From positions 1-49,542 of the forward strand of contig CAMWMR010000020.1 in NCBI GenBank assembly GCA_947175425.1: DNA of 49,542 bases. Direction: 5' to 3'. This stretch comes from an uncultured Porphyromonadaceae bacterium. Its GTDB lineage: Bacteria > Bacteroidota > Bacteroidia > Bacteroidales > Muribaculaceae. The notes beneath the pieces are model-generated. The model searched no databases and had not been told where the DNA came from. It saw nothing but the letters and a program-made list of their open reading frames with translations. Made by a program: the position numbers and the translations under genes. Shown one piece after another: positions 34,301 through 42,768 of this stretch (its first letter is position 1; each line of letters opens with the position of its first letter).

Positions 34301-37300
34301 AATTACTCGAATATCACTCAGTGAAGGATTGCCGAGAACCGCTATGCGGTTGCGTTCATTATCGGGGTCGCGTCCTGTATAAAGTGTGGCATATCCCACG
34401 CCGGGTTCTTCGGCGCGTTTGGCACGATTGCGTTCCTGCTTGAGGTTGACGAGCGACTGCAGATTGAAATCGAGATAGTTGGAGCGGGGCCATACTATAT
34501 ATTTGTCGCTTTCAAGATACTGGTTGTATTCTCCGGCAGGTGTAAGTTCCAAAGGCACTTCGTACTCGTAGAAGTTGTTTTTTACATCACTGCCGAGACG
34601 GACGAATACCGAAAGCTGACCCGATTTGAGGTCGGTATTGTTGTCGATGAGCGCTTCGGCGTGTGTCCACATCTGCATGCGTTTGTAGTTACGCAAATCC
34701 AATTGTGTGTTACGGTAAACTGCACGGGCATCGCCGGCGGTAAGGCCGGTAACCTTAAGCGACATGGATTGTTCGTTGAGCTGTGTTATCTGACTCTGCC
34801 CCGGGTCGCTTATACGGGTAACCCCGGGAGGAAGCACGTAATTCACCGGTTCGCGTTCGCTGTTTTCTTCAATATTTACAACCGAAACGTCGAGCTGTCC
34901 TTGAGCGGGCGAATCGCCACGGGTATTGAGGTTGAAATCGTAGGTGCGCCATTCTCCGCGAACGAGTTCAAGGGTGGCAAAACGCAGGTGGGTGGGACGT
35001 TTGAAGCCGGTGAGGAACATACGCGCGAAACGTATGGTGGAGAAATCGGTTATGGAGCCGACAATCTTTTCGTAGCTCTTCAAGGGGATCTTGAATTGAT
35101 ACCATTCAACTTCAAGACGTCCTCCGTCGCGGGTGGGAACAATGGATACCTGCTTGTCGGTAATAAAGTTTTTGCCTACAACAAGATCTTCGGGGCGGAT
35201 GGATACGCGATACTGGAAATAGCGCTCGTACTCGTTGAGTGTGTTGTCCTGATTTATGTCCTCGACATCGGGAACGCTTCGGGCCGATTGGTACAAGGGA
35301 TCGGGAGCGTCCTCAGGGGAAAGAGAGTTGCCTTCCACGCCGTTGTAGCGCTTGTAGCGTTCCAAAATGCCCAAACGTGCCTCATCGTAGTCGTAACCAC
35401 GGTAGAAGTGATAATTGTCGCCTGCGGGGTCGTTGAGCGGAGAGAACGCGTTCATTTGCATGGAGTCTACAGCCTCGGGCGATAGACGGCGTGTAAGACC
35501 TTCGAGATAATTGGCATATGTGGGGAAAACAAATTCCTGGTCGTTGTGGAGTCCGTCCAGACCAACGTCCTGTGCAAGGCGTGACCCGGTATTGTTGTCG
35601 AACGAATATGTAAGTGAGTTTTGTGTGGAAACGCGTCCCCACACAGTTTCGGTAAGATACTGATCGTTGCCGTCGTAGGGAATGCCGTTTTCATAGCTTT
35701 TGAGACCGTCCTTTAGAATGTCTTCCGAAATTTCGCCGAAGTTGAGGTAAAGGTCGCCGCCCTCGTAATTGGGATTTTCGGGGTCAAGGAACGGGTTGAG
35801 CATCCAGAACTGAATGTACTCAATATTGCTTTGCTCGAAGTTGGTGTTGTCCATTCGACGCATTATGCCACCCCAGCGTTTTTCGGGGAAAAGCAAATTG
35901 CCTCTGTCGTCAATGTTTATGTTGTCGAGGTTATAAGGACCGCGTTCTTCGGGATAGTACGAAAGGTTAAGAGTCTGAATTGTCGAAGACTGGCCGTAGG
36001 TGAGGTCGCGTACGGGGAAAATTTCCTGAACGGTCACTTCACGTACATAGGGATTCGAAAGCTGCGCAAGGTCACTTTTAATGTAACCGGGACACATGGA
36101 CGAGTTGCGCTGAGTAAACAGTCGGTCGATATAGTACCAGTTCAGCAGTGCTCGGTTTTTGCCGTACTGAATATCGTTGCTCAGAGCAGCTTCGGGGAAC
36201 AAAGCATCGCCGGAAGGGTCGTAAGGGGTCGATGCAAGGAACCATGAATAGGGCGAGCGGAGGTCGATGCCGGTCTGGGTGGATTCAAAATCATCGATAT
36301 ACGACGAGCCTTTATTGGAACCCGATTTTTGTTTTGTCGGCACAAGGTTGGCATATTCGGCTGTAAGATTGAGTCGCGAAGGCATTGTGGCGTTCACCGT
36401 CGGCAGCTTGTTCAGCAAATTGGTGAGCCACATGAACTCGCCGTTGTAGGCAAGATTGAGACCGAACATTGAATTGTTGACGGTTTCGTCGCCGATATTC
36501 ACTTTCTCAATAAGAGCCTTCTCCGAGAAGTGCATAATCGTACCGCCTATGTTAAGGTTTTTGTTTACCTGATACTGCAAATCGAGGCCGAGAAGCGTTT
36601 TGCGCTGAGTGGAGTAGAGCGATTGGTTTTCGAGTGTGACGCTTATGTTTTGTCCCGAGTCGATTATGCTTTGATTTGTGATTGTAACTATACCCATTGC
36701 GTAGTCCACGGTATAGTCGGAGTTCTCTGTAAGAGTTACGCCGCCTGCAGTTACCACAACAGATCCGCGCGGCACGTTCATGGCGTTGAGTCGTATCTGC
36801 GAGCCTGCAGAGGCCATGTATTCGCCCGAAAGGATGAATTTGTTTTTATCTGCGTACTGACGCGCCACCACAAGAGTGGAGTCGTACAGTTCCTGATATA
36901 CATATTGTTGAGCTATGGCCGGATTTCCTATTTTTTCGGCAAGATGCTTACCGAACGGTTCCACAACGGGGAAAATTACCTTGCCGGTAGAAGCAAGAAT
37001 TGTATATCCGTCGATAAAATCGAAAAATCCGTCGGGATTGCTTTCCTCGTTGCTGTCGATGCGGTCGAGATTCATTACCTGCAGCAGCGACTGGTTGTTG
37101 AGGCCGGGAATAGGAAGATAGTTTATTTGCGTACCGGTAGTATCGGACAGATACTTGATGTTGAGTTTGAACTTGTTCTTTTGAATCTGATATCCGCCGA
37201 GCGAGTACACGTTTTTCATCATCAGGTGCCACATTGGCAAATATGGCGATGTTGTGGTACTTTTGAGCATTTTCAGGTACAGCGACTGGTCGGTAGTGGT

Positions 37301-38803
37301 GATGTCGCCCGAAAATTCACCAACCTGATACACCTGGCCGTTATAGGTATATTCAAAGGCCACTGCGAGTACCTCGTCGGCATTCAAGGCGCTTTTAATT
37401 GATATGTAACCTAATGTTGAGTTAAGAGTATACTCCGAAGACGACAGCAGACGGGCGCTCTCCACCTTTTCATAGTCGCGTCCGCCCTCTATGCCGTAGG
37501 CCGAAAGCGGTTCGAGAGCCTGCGTAACTTGATTGATGTTACGGGCTCCTGGGTACTGTTCTTTAATTACGCTGAGTAGGTTGTTGGATGTATTGCTCGG
37601 ATTAGGGAGGGCAGTGTTGGGTATCCAGTAATTGCTTGCAAGCTTGGAGTTTTCGCCGAGGTCCATGAAGCCTACAAAGTTTCGCGACTGCTCATATTTG
37701 CCGGTTTTATTCGTTATCCATACTTCTATGCGGGTGATTTTAACACCGGAGGATACATATGGCAGATGCGAAGCGAATTTATCGTAATTGTCACGGAAAA
37801 AGTGTGCCAGGAAATAGTGGCGGTTCTGGTCGTACTCATCGGCATTTACGGAGAATTCGGTAGTCTGTGCACCTCCTTTTGTATTCACGGTTTTTGATTC
37901 CGAGTTTTGCTGCGATACGAGAGCCGTTGCGGTGAGTTTGCCGAACTGAAGTTTGGATTTTATACCGAACAGGGCAGTGCTGCCTCGGATTAGGGACGAC
38001 CCGGTAGTCATGGACACATTACCTGCTTCAATACTTTTTACAATATCGTCCTCCTTGCCTTCGTAAGCAAGTTTAAGGTTTTTCGAGTCGAAATCGAATG
38101 TTGCATCGGTGTTGTAGGTCATGTTGAACTTCATTCGGTCGCCCACTCCGGCCTGTATTGTTGCCTGAATTTTCTGGTCGAAATCGAAATAGGTTTTACG
38201 ACGCGCCGAGAGCGACAGCGACGGATTGTCGGTTTTGTTGCTCTTTACGCCCATGCTTATCTGCACTGAACCCTGAGTTTTAAGAGAAACACCACCCGGG
38301 CCGAAAATCTTTTCCAAGGGGCCGAGGGCAAAGTTCATGTCAAAAATATTGAAAGGCTGTTTTTCGCCATCGGTTATAAGAGACATGTTGCGTTCCCGGT
38401 AGTACTGCTGCATTGAACGGCGCAACTGCCAGTTGTTGTACTGCTCGGCGGTTAGCATGAAAGGAGTGGCAATATCCACATTACCCACTCGCGTATGCAC
38501 AATGTAACATCCGCTTATGGGGTCGTAATCGGCCGATGTGACGATGTTCGAGGGCGTGGAAAGGTCGTAAGCCATCTCGTCCCTCATAAGGTCTTCGTAA
38601 CTGCGAGGAACAGTAGGGCCTACGGGAAGAACAAGCGGCATGTGATCTTCCTCGGCCGGCGGAGGCGGATATGCAGGAGGAGCCGGACGATAAAATTCAT
38701 CGCCGTTGTTTTGTGCTGCCGTTCCGGGCGTTGCAAAAAGCAACACTATGGATGCCAGGCACAAACGAATGAATATTATATAATTACTGAAGGTCTTTTC
38801 CAT
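31364..38803 (-). CDS. sprA: SprA/Sov, type IX secretion outer-membrane translocon
   Basis: This is a 2479 aa protein, the usual giant size of SprA (Sov in Porphyromonas), the single-polypeptide 36-strand barrel through which T9SS substrates cross the outer membrane. A signal peptide (about 1-30, ending PGTAAQ) is followed by a Pro-rich segment (YRPAPPAYPPPPAEEDH), then long runs of amphipathic strands and conserved blocks such as GPGGVSLKTQGSVQISMG and IEAGNVSMTTGSSLIRG. The C-terminal strand ends YGISMNLSLAR. It is intact. It starts 19 bp after the ruvA stop. No cargo with a type A C-terminal sorting domain was noticed in the window. Confidence 0.96.
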   Translation of the reverse strand: MEKTFSNYIIFIRLCLASIVLLFATPGTAAQNNGDEFYRPAPPAYPPPPAEEDHMPLVLPVGPTVPRSYEDLMRDEMAYDLSTPSNIVTSADYDPISGCYIVHTRVGNVDIATPFMLTAEQYNNWQLRRSMQQYYRERNMSLITDGEKQPFNIFDMNFALGPLEKIFGPGGVSLKTQGSVQISMGVKSNKTDNPSLSLSARRKTYFDFDQKIQATIQAGVGDRMKFNMTYNTDATFDFDSKNLKLAYEGKEDDIVKSIEAGNVSMTTGSSLIRGSTALFGIKSKLQFGKLTATALVSQQNSESKTVNTKGGAQTTEFSVNADEYDQNRHYFLAHFFRDNYDKFASHLPYVSSGVKITRIEVWITNKTGKYEQSRNFVGFMDLGENSKLASNYWIPNTALPNPSNTSNNLLSVIKEQYPGARNINQVTQALEPLSAYGIEGGRDYEKVESARLLSSSEYTLNSTLGYISIKSALNADEVLAVAFEYTYNGQVYQVGEFSGDITTTDQSLYLKMLKSTTTSPYLPMWHLMMKNVYSLGGYQIQKNKFKLNIKYLSDTTGTQINYLPIPGLNNQSLLQVMNLDRIDSNEESNPDGFFDFIDGYTILASTGKVIFPVVEPFGKHLAEKIGNPAIAQQYVYQELYDSTLVVARQYADKNKFILSGEYMASAGSQIRLNAMNVPRGSVVVTAGGVTLTENSDYTVDYAMGIVTITNQSIIDSGQNISVTLENQSLYSTQRKTLLGLDLQYQVNKNLNIGGTIMHFSEKALIEKVNIGDETVNNSMFGLNLAYNGEFMWLTNLLNKLPTVNATMPSRLNLTAEYANLVPTKQKSGSNKGSSYIDDFESTQTGIDLRSPYSWFLASTPYDPSGDALFPEAALSNDIQYGKNRALLNWYYIDRLFTQRNSSMCPGYIKSDLAQLSNPYVREVTVQEIFPVRDLTYGQSSTIQTLNLSYYPEERGPYNLDNINIDDRGNLLFPEKRWGGIMRRMDNTNFEQSNIEYIQFWMLNPFLDPENPNYEGGDLYLNFGEISEDILKDGLKSYENGIPYDGNDQYLTETVWGRVSTQNSLTYSFDNNTGSRLAQDVGLDGLHNDQEFVFPTYANYLEGLTRRLSPEAVDSMQMNAFSPLNDPAGDNYHFYRGYDYDEARLGILERYKRYNGVEGNSLSPEDAPDPLYQSARSVPDVEDINQDNTLNEYERYFQYRVSIRPEDLVVGKNFITDKQVSIVPTRDGGRLEVEWYQFKIPLKSYEKIVGSITDFSTIRFARMFLTGFKRPTHLRFATLELVRGEWRTYDFNLNTRGDSPAQGQLDVSVVNIEENSEREPVNYVLPPGVTRISDPGQSQITQLNEQSMSLKVTGLTAGDARAVYRNTQLDLRNYKRMQMWTHAEALIDNNTDLKSGQLSVFVRLGSDVKNNFYEYEVPLELTPAGEYNQYLESDKYIVWPRSNYLDFNLQSLVNLKQERNRAKRAEEPGVGYATLYTGRDPDNERNRIAVLGNPSLSDIRVILVGVRNNSSATKDGIVWVNELKVTDFNESGGWAMKANATLQMSDVATVNVGAHMETAGFGSVDQALNERRLDDYQQFNVAVQADLGRFFPEKAKLRAPIYYSVTRERTSPKYNPLDQDVLLSEALDECETKAERDSITAYAVERSSVQNFSISGLKFDVQSKTPMPWDPANFTVNFSFTKQSKNDPTTEYENTNDYRGSFAYNYSPFIRPFKPFANIKGKSKNARFLKDWELQWLPNNISFLTTMTRNYYEQQTRSEQDVMFQLPVSVSKNWLWDRQLALTWNITKTLSLSFNSNTSARIEETVGAVNRKLFPDKYRDWKDTIWQSIRSMGTPWSYSQTFTGQYKAPFSKIAFLDFLTGSVSYNATYRWDRGATIDGIKLGNSIANQAAWTADGRVNFETFYNKIPILKDVTKRFANTRKANTPPKKARKFERTYKLQPDTTLTIRHNLRAKNIKLTATTSDGKPFPVKTRIIDNNSLEVLTKADDNIKFTIVEVLKEEKSILREIGEYSLRLISSPRNVAVRYRNTRSMSLPLFAPNIGNVFGQSNSYGPMSPGLDFAFGFTDESYIQKALDRGWLITDDGQTSPAVWARTNELNIEANLELFKGFKVQLTFNRTDNRTSQVQFMYNDMPTSLSGSYTKTHCALLTALTSSNAKDGYNSDAFNTFLRYIPEMRARVESQYAGLVYPDKGFLRDYPLAGTPFSPEVGTISETSSDVLIPAFVAAYTKRSPEKQTLNPFPDFASVLPNWRITYDGLVNMGNMRNIFKSFTLSHAYQCTYSVGSFSSYLNWVSADGDLGFTLDELSGQPIPSSPFNISSVAITERFAPLIGVNATLKNELQFKLEYRDQRTLTLNSAAGQLVEASQKGITIGAGYKIVNFNTILKMRGSQQGVSNDLTLNADFSFQNNQALIRRIEGNYTQPTSGTNTLNINFTASYILSKRLTLSAYFDHQVNSPIVTTSAYPTTNSSYGISMNLSLAR

Positions 38804-38822
38804 TACAATATAGCCGTTGCCG

Positions 38823-39407
38823 CTACATCATGGAAAGAGCTTTTTTTATGGCAATTTCCACTTTGAGAGTCGGTTCTTCGGCAAAAAGCTTCGACAGCGC
38901 CTTTTCGCTGTGCTTTTTGTCGAAACCGAGCATTTGCAAGGCCGTAAGAGCCTCGTCGAATGCTTCGTTGCGGAGTGTCGGTTGTTGAAATAACGTATCG
39001 GCAGTGCTTTTTATTTTATTGCGGAGGTCCACAATTATTCTTTCGGCAGTTTTTGCGCCTATACCTTTTATGGCTTTGAGCCTTTTATCGTCTCCCGACG
39101 ATATTACAAAGGCGAGTTCGTCGCCCTGCAGAGCCGAGAGAATTATTATTGCGGTTGCAGCCCCGACGCCGGATACCCCGATAAGCGCCTTGAAGAGCTC
39201 GCGCTCGCGCTCGCTCGAAAAACCGTAGAGCGTCCATGCGTCCTCGCTGATTTTTTCGTGAACGTACAGCTTTATTTCTTCCTTGCCTTCTATGGCTGTA
39301 TATGTCGGCAGACTGATATTCAGCAGATATGCCACACCATTGTTTGTCTCAATGGTTACGGCTGCCGGGTTGAGGGTGGCCACGCGGCCTTTAATATATT
39401 CAATCAT
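38823..39407 (-). CDS. ruvA: Holliday junction DNA helicase subunit RuvA
   Basis: This is a 194 aa protein from the ATG at 39405-39407 (MIEYIKGRVATLNPAAV). An upstream ATG at 39476 adds 23 residues with no family match. The OB-fold N-terminal domain is followed by two helix-hairpin-helix motifs (LIGVSGVGAATAIIILSAL and IKGIGAKTAERIIVDL), an acidic linker and the RuvB-binding domain III (EALTALQMLGF to the end). It tetramerises on Holliday junctions and loads RuvB. It is the first gene of the transcript that continues into sprA. Confidence 0.96.
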   Translation of the reverse strand: MIEYIKGRVATLNPAAVTIETNNGVAYLLNISLPTYTAIEGKEEIKLYVHEKISEDAWTLYGFSSERERELFKALIGVSGVGAATAIIILSALQGDELAFVISSGDDKRLKAIKGIGAKTAERIIVDLRNKIKSTADTLFQQPTLRNEAFDEALTALQMLGFDKKHSEKALSKLFAEEPTLKVEIAIKKALSMM

Positions 39408-39414
39408 CGTAATG

Positions 39415-39445
39415 CAAAAGTACGCATTTTCCATGGTTTGCACAA
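39415..39445 (-). promoter_or_regulatory. promoter of ruvA-sprA operon
   Basis: Read leftwards: TTG (39445-39443), 20 bp, TACTTTTG (39422-39415), just 7 bp before the chosen ATG, which implies a very short leader. Confidence 0.55.
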
Positions 39446-39505
39446 CAAATATGCATGTTGCAGGCCTCATAAACATTTTTTATGCCCATATATGCTGCGA
39501 AGTGC

Positions 39506-39535
39506 TTGTAATTTCCGCAATTATTAGTATTTTTG
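39506..39535 (+). promoter_or_regulatory. promoter of zeta-like kinase gene
   Basis: TTG (39506-39508), 19 bp, TATTTTTG (39528-39535), with the ATG at 39595. Confidence 0.65.
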
Positions 39536-39594
39536 CATTTCAATTCGCGGGTGTCTGTGCCCCGGATTCAACTTGTTTGAATAATATCGCGACA

Positions 39595-40170
39595 ATGAAC
39601 CCTACATTATACATAATAGCAGGTTGCAACGGAGCCGGTAAAACAACGGCTTCTTTCTCCGTGTTGCCCGACTTGCTTGAGTGTCGCGAGTTTGTAAACG
39701 CCGACGAAATAGCAAAGGGCCTGTCTCCGTTCAATCCGGAGTCGGTTTCAATAGATGCCGGTCGACTGATGCTCGAACGTATCGGCGTGCTTCTTTCTCA
39801 GAATAAAACTTTTGCGGTTGAGACAACCCTTGCCGCCCGTTCCTATGTCCGCCTCGTACGCAAGGCAAAAAAACAAGGATACATGGTGGTTCTGCTGTTC
39901 TTTTGGTTGTCTTCGCCCGAAATGGCTATAGAACGTGTGGCAAAGCGCGTTCACGAAGGCGGTCACAACATACCGCGAGAAACAGTTATCCGTCGTTATT
40001 GGGTTGGTCTTTGCAACTTCTTCAACATTTTTGCCCCTATTGTGGACAGCTGGATGTTTATCGACAATGTCGACAAACCGGTTGAACTTGCCAATGAGAC
40101 GGAAGTTATTGAACATGAAATTTTCAGCAAAATCAACAAATTATGTCAGAATTGGAAAAACGGAAATTAA
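39595..40170 (+). CDS. zeta-toxin-like P-loop kinase
   Basis: This is a 191 aa protein starting at MNPTLYIIAG (39595). The longer frame from 39283 runs into ruvA and is rejected. Walker A is GCNGAGKTT (10-18), followed by FVNADEIAKGLSPFNPES and FAVETTLAARSY, the arrangement of zeta-toxin/UDP-GlcNAc kinase-like proteins in which an Asp positions the sugar. RVAKRVHEGGHNIPRETVIRRY provides conserved Arg residues. Single-domain versions are common in Bacteroidota and may be toxins or housekeeping kinases. The next gene overlaps it by 28 bp. Confidence 0.85.
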   Translation: MNPTLYIIAGCNGAGKTTASFSVLPDLLECREFVNADEIAKGLSPFNPESVSIDAGRLMLERIGVLLSQNKTFAVETTLAARSYVRLVRKAKKQGYMVVLLFFWLSSPEMAIERVAKRVHEGGHNIPRETVIRRYWVGLCNFFNIFAPIVDSWMFIDNVDKPVELANETEVIEHEIFSKINKLCQNWKNGN

Positions 40171-40340
40171 GGGAGATAATCAGCAAGGGATTGAATGATT
40201 CCTACGAGAATCTTCTTCGCCGCAAGGCATCCCTTGGTCAGGATATGGTTTTCGCCGACGAAAAGGGCATGCCGCGAATTGTTCCCGCCCGCGAAGCTCT
40301 GGCCGACTATCTTCATCAGACTCAGTCGCAACAGGCGTAA
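40143..40340 (+). CDS. small protein overlapping the zeta-like gene (possible antitoxin)
   Basis: This 65 aa charged helical protein begins MSELEKRKLREIISKGLND and contains VFADEKGMPRIVPAREALADY. It starts inside the zeta-like gene (28-bp overlap) and ends before a strong terminator, so the two are one transcript. Small helical partners of zeta toxins act as antitoxins (epsilon), but the order toxin first is reversed here. A conserved accessory protein is the alternative. Confidence 0.7.
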   Translation: MSELEKRKLREIISKGLNDSYENLLRRKASLGQDMVFADEKGMPRIVPAREALADYLHQTQSQQA

Positions 40341-40377
40341 AGTAACACGCCGCACATAGTACCGCTTATCCTATTGC

Positions 40378-40414
40378 CGGACTGCCGTGAATGCACGCAG
40401 TCCGAATTTTTTTT
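40378..40414 (+). terminator. terminator of zeta-like operon
   Basis: CGGACTG-c-CGTG pairs with CACG-CAGTCCG around AATG (one bulged C), followed by AA and eight T, 38 bp past the stop. Confidence 0.9.
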
Positions 40415-40415
40415 G

Positions 40416-40423
40416 TAACTTTG
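40416..40423 (+). promoter_or_regulatory. -7 box for the riboswitch transcript
   Basis: TAACTTTG matches TAnnTTTG directly before the cobalamin riboswitch. No clear -33 element, as that position is occupied by the terminator stem. Confidence 0.55.
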
Positions 40424-40429
40424 CAGCGT

Positions 40430-40622
40430 TATGGTTGCTTTTCGGGGCGGAGGCTCCGTGTATGGCATCAAATGGGAATCCGGTGCGAATCCGGTACAGT
40501 ACCCGCTGCTGTAAATCCTGTAAACGCAGAAGCACTATGTCATTAAAGCCCGGGCTTTGAGAAGGCGCTTGTGCGGGGATGAGTCAGAAGACCTGCCATG
40601 ACGACTCCGAATGTGGTTGTGC
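40430..40622 (+). promoter_or_regulatory. cobalamin (B12) riboswitch
   Basis: The region shows the conserved cobalamin aptamer: a 5' stem near GGGGCGGAGGCTCCG, AATGGGAATCCGGTGCGAA, the ACAGTACCCGCTGCTGTAA core and the B12 box AGTCAGAAGACCTGCC at 40582-40597. It precedes a BtuB-like gene. Bound adenosylcobalamin lowers expression in such elements. Confidence 0.95.
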
Positions 40623-40697
40623 CTGCGGGATTATGGGCCGCTTACTGTGATTGTTGCAGCAGTTATAAATGTGTTTGAACAATACCGTAAATTTCCG

Positions 40698-40737
40698 TTC
40701 CCGTGTGTGCCTCCATGTGTACAAACGGGAATTTTTT
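40698..40737 (+). terminator. riboswitch expression-platform terminator
   Basis: TTCCCGT (40698-40704) pairs with ACGGGAA (40725-40731), followed by six T, 19 bp before the btuB-like start. It probably forms in the B12-bound state. Confidence 0.75.
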
Positions 40738-40755
40738 GTATTCGAACACTGTTAA

Positions 40756-42768
40756 ATGGCTGCTTCTTCAGTAAAATATTTAATTACAGGCCTTTGTGCC
40801 TCTTTTATACTCTCGGTTAACGTATCGGCGCAATCTGCGCCCGATACACTTTCGCGTCGCGAACTCAAGGAAGTCCTTGTAACTGCACGGCGAAATGCCG
40901 TTGAAACCATTCCTGTTCAATCGCTCAGGGGCGAGGAGCTTAAGCGCCTTAACAGCAACAGTGTGGCCGATGCGCTGCGTTATTTTGCCGGAGTTCAGGT
41001 TAAGGATTACGGCGGAGTGGGAGGTATTAAAACCGTGAATATCCGCTCTATGGGTACCAATCATACCGGAGTGGTGTACGATGGCGTGCAGCTTGGCAAT
41101 GCTCAGAACGGACAGATAGACCTCGGACAGTTTTCGCTGGATAATATTGAGGCTCTTTCGCTTCATAACGGACAGAAAAGCGCTCTTTTGCAGCCTGCCC
41201 GCGATTTCGGAAATGCCGGAACCGTGTATTTGCGTACAAAAACTCCGCAGTTCGATGAGGGGGAAAGTTTCCATGCCAAGGCAATGATGCGCTTCGGATC
41301 GTTCGATTTGATTAATCCGTCGGCATTAGTAGAGCTTAAGCTGACCGAGCGTATTAATGCGTCGCTCAGTACCGAGTGGCTTAACTCGAGCGGCAAGTAC
41401 AAATTCCGTTACCGGCGTGTGAATCCTGCCGGTGAAGTGGCGTACGATACTACAGCCGTAAGACAGAACGGAGATATTGATGCTACACGTATAGAACTGA
41501 ATGTCAACGGCACTTTCGCTTCGGGTAACTGGCATTTCAAGGTGTATAACTATACCTCCGAGCGTGGCGTTCCCGGCGCTATTGTGAACAACGTTTGGCG
41601 CCGCGGCGAACGAATTTGGGATAATAATTCATTTGTGCAAGGCTCGGCGACATTCACTTTGGGGCGTTGGACAAGTCTGGAGAATGTGAAATATGCCTTT
41701 TACCGCACGCATTATGTGAATAATGATGACAAGCAGATTAAAATAGACAATCTCTATAAGCAGAAAGAGTTCTATTTTTCATCGGCCAATCAGATCGACA
41801 TTCTGCCCGGCTGGAGTGCATCGGCAAGTTACGATTTTATGTGGAACACGCTGCATGCCGATATGTACGGCTTTGCGAAGCCCGACCGGTTTACGAATCT
41901 GCTCTCTGTGGCCACGTCTTTTGCGTTGAGCCGTTTCAACGTAACTGCAAGCGGTTTGATGACTTTTGTACATGATAATCTTGAAGGGCGTCAGTCGCCC
42001 GATGACAAGCACGTATTCACTCCGGCGGTGTACGCGTCTTTTTATCCGATGCGGAATAAAGATTTGTCGCTGAGGGCATTCTACAAGAAATCATTTCGAA
42101 TGCCCACTTTCAACGATTTGTATTATGCCGATATGGGTAACTCGCAGCTTTCGCCCGAGAGAGTAGAGCAGTATAACTTCGGAATTGTGTACGAACGTAA
42201 CAGACGGGCGCTGCTTTCATCTATGCGTTTCAGTGCTGATGCATACTATAACAAGGTTCACGACAAAATTGTGGCTTATCCCAAAGGACAGCAATTCCGT
42301 TGGACTATGCTTAATCTCGGCGTAGTGGATATAAGGGGTATAGACCTCACCGGCCTTCTTACGTTCAATCCGGCAAAAGACCTGTTTCTTACACTGAGGG
42401 CGCAATATACCTGGCAGCGTGCGATTGATGTTACAAATCCTGCCGATAATTATTACAGGCATCAGATTCCATATATCCCGCACCACTCAGGTTCTGCGGT
42501 TATTAACGCAAGCTGGCGTTCATGGGGCTTGAATTACAGCTATATATATGTTGGCGAGCGTTATAACCAACAGGAGAATATAAGGTATAATTACACCCAA
42601 CCCTGGTATACTTCGGATATTTCGTTAAGCTACGATTTCAAATTCGGCAAGTTCAGCTCCCGTATCCTTGCAGAGGTGAACAATATTTTTTCGCAGGACT
42701 ACGATGTAATTATCAATTACCCAATGCCCAAGCGAAACTATAGATTCACTCTTTCAATCGAAATTTGA
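40756..42768 (+). CDS. btuB: BtuB-like TonB-dependent cobalamin receptor
   Basis: This is a 670 aa outer-membrane receptor. It has a signal peptide to about residue 26 (ILSVNVSAQ), a TonB-box-like ELKEVLVTARR, and a plug domain with ADALRYFAGVQVKDYGGVGG and TVNIRSMGTNHTGVVYDG. A 22-strand-type barrel follows and ends in an aromatic-containing strand. The riboswitch directly upstream makes cobalamin or a related corrinoid the likely ligand. Its last 15 bp overlap the convergent beta-lactamase gene. Confidence 0.9.
   Translation: MAASSVKYLITGLCASFILSVNVSAQSAPDTLSRRELKEVLVTARRNAVETIPVQSLRGEELKRLNSNSVADALRYFAGVQVKDYGGVGGIKTVNIRSMGTNHTGVVYDGVQLGNAQNGQIDLGQFSLDNIEALSLHNGQKSALLQPARDFGNAGTVYLRTKTPQFDEGESFHAKAMMRFGSFDLINPSALVELKLTERINASLSTEWLNSSGKYKFRYRRVNPAGEVAYDTTAVRQNGDIDATRIELNVNGTFASGNWHFKVYNYTSERGVPGAIVNNVWRRGERIWDNNSFVQGSATFTLGRWTSLENVKYAFYRTHYVNNDDKQIKIDNLYKQKEFYFSSANQIDILPGWSASASYDFMWNTLHADMYGFAKPDRFTNLLSVATSFALSRFNVTASGLMTFVHDNLEGRQSPDDKHVFTPAVYASFYPMRNKDLSLRAFYKKSFRMPTFNDLYYADMGNSQLSPERVEQYNFGIVYERNRRALLSSMRFSADAYYNKVHDKIVAYPKGQQFRWTMLNLGVVDIRGIDLTGLLTFNPAKDLFLTLRAQYTWQRAIDVTNPADNYYRHQIPYIPHHSGSAVINASWRSWGLNYSYIYVGERYNQQENIRYNYTQPWYTSDISLSYDFKFGKFSSRILAEVNNIFSQDYDVIINYPMPKRNYRFTLSIEI

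Noticed and set aside
34661-35485. 274-codon plus-strand open frame inside sprA
   Set aside because: It is antisense to a conserved coding region, low-complexity in composition and lacks a family motif; sprA codon bias creates such frames (also 36530-37402).
39283-39594. N-terminal extension of the zeta-like kinase
   Set aside because: It would overlap ruvA on the other strand; the P-loop protein begins naturally at 39595, after a good promoter.
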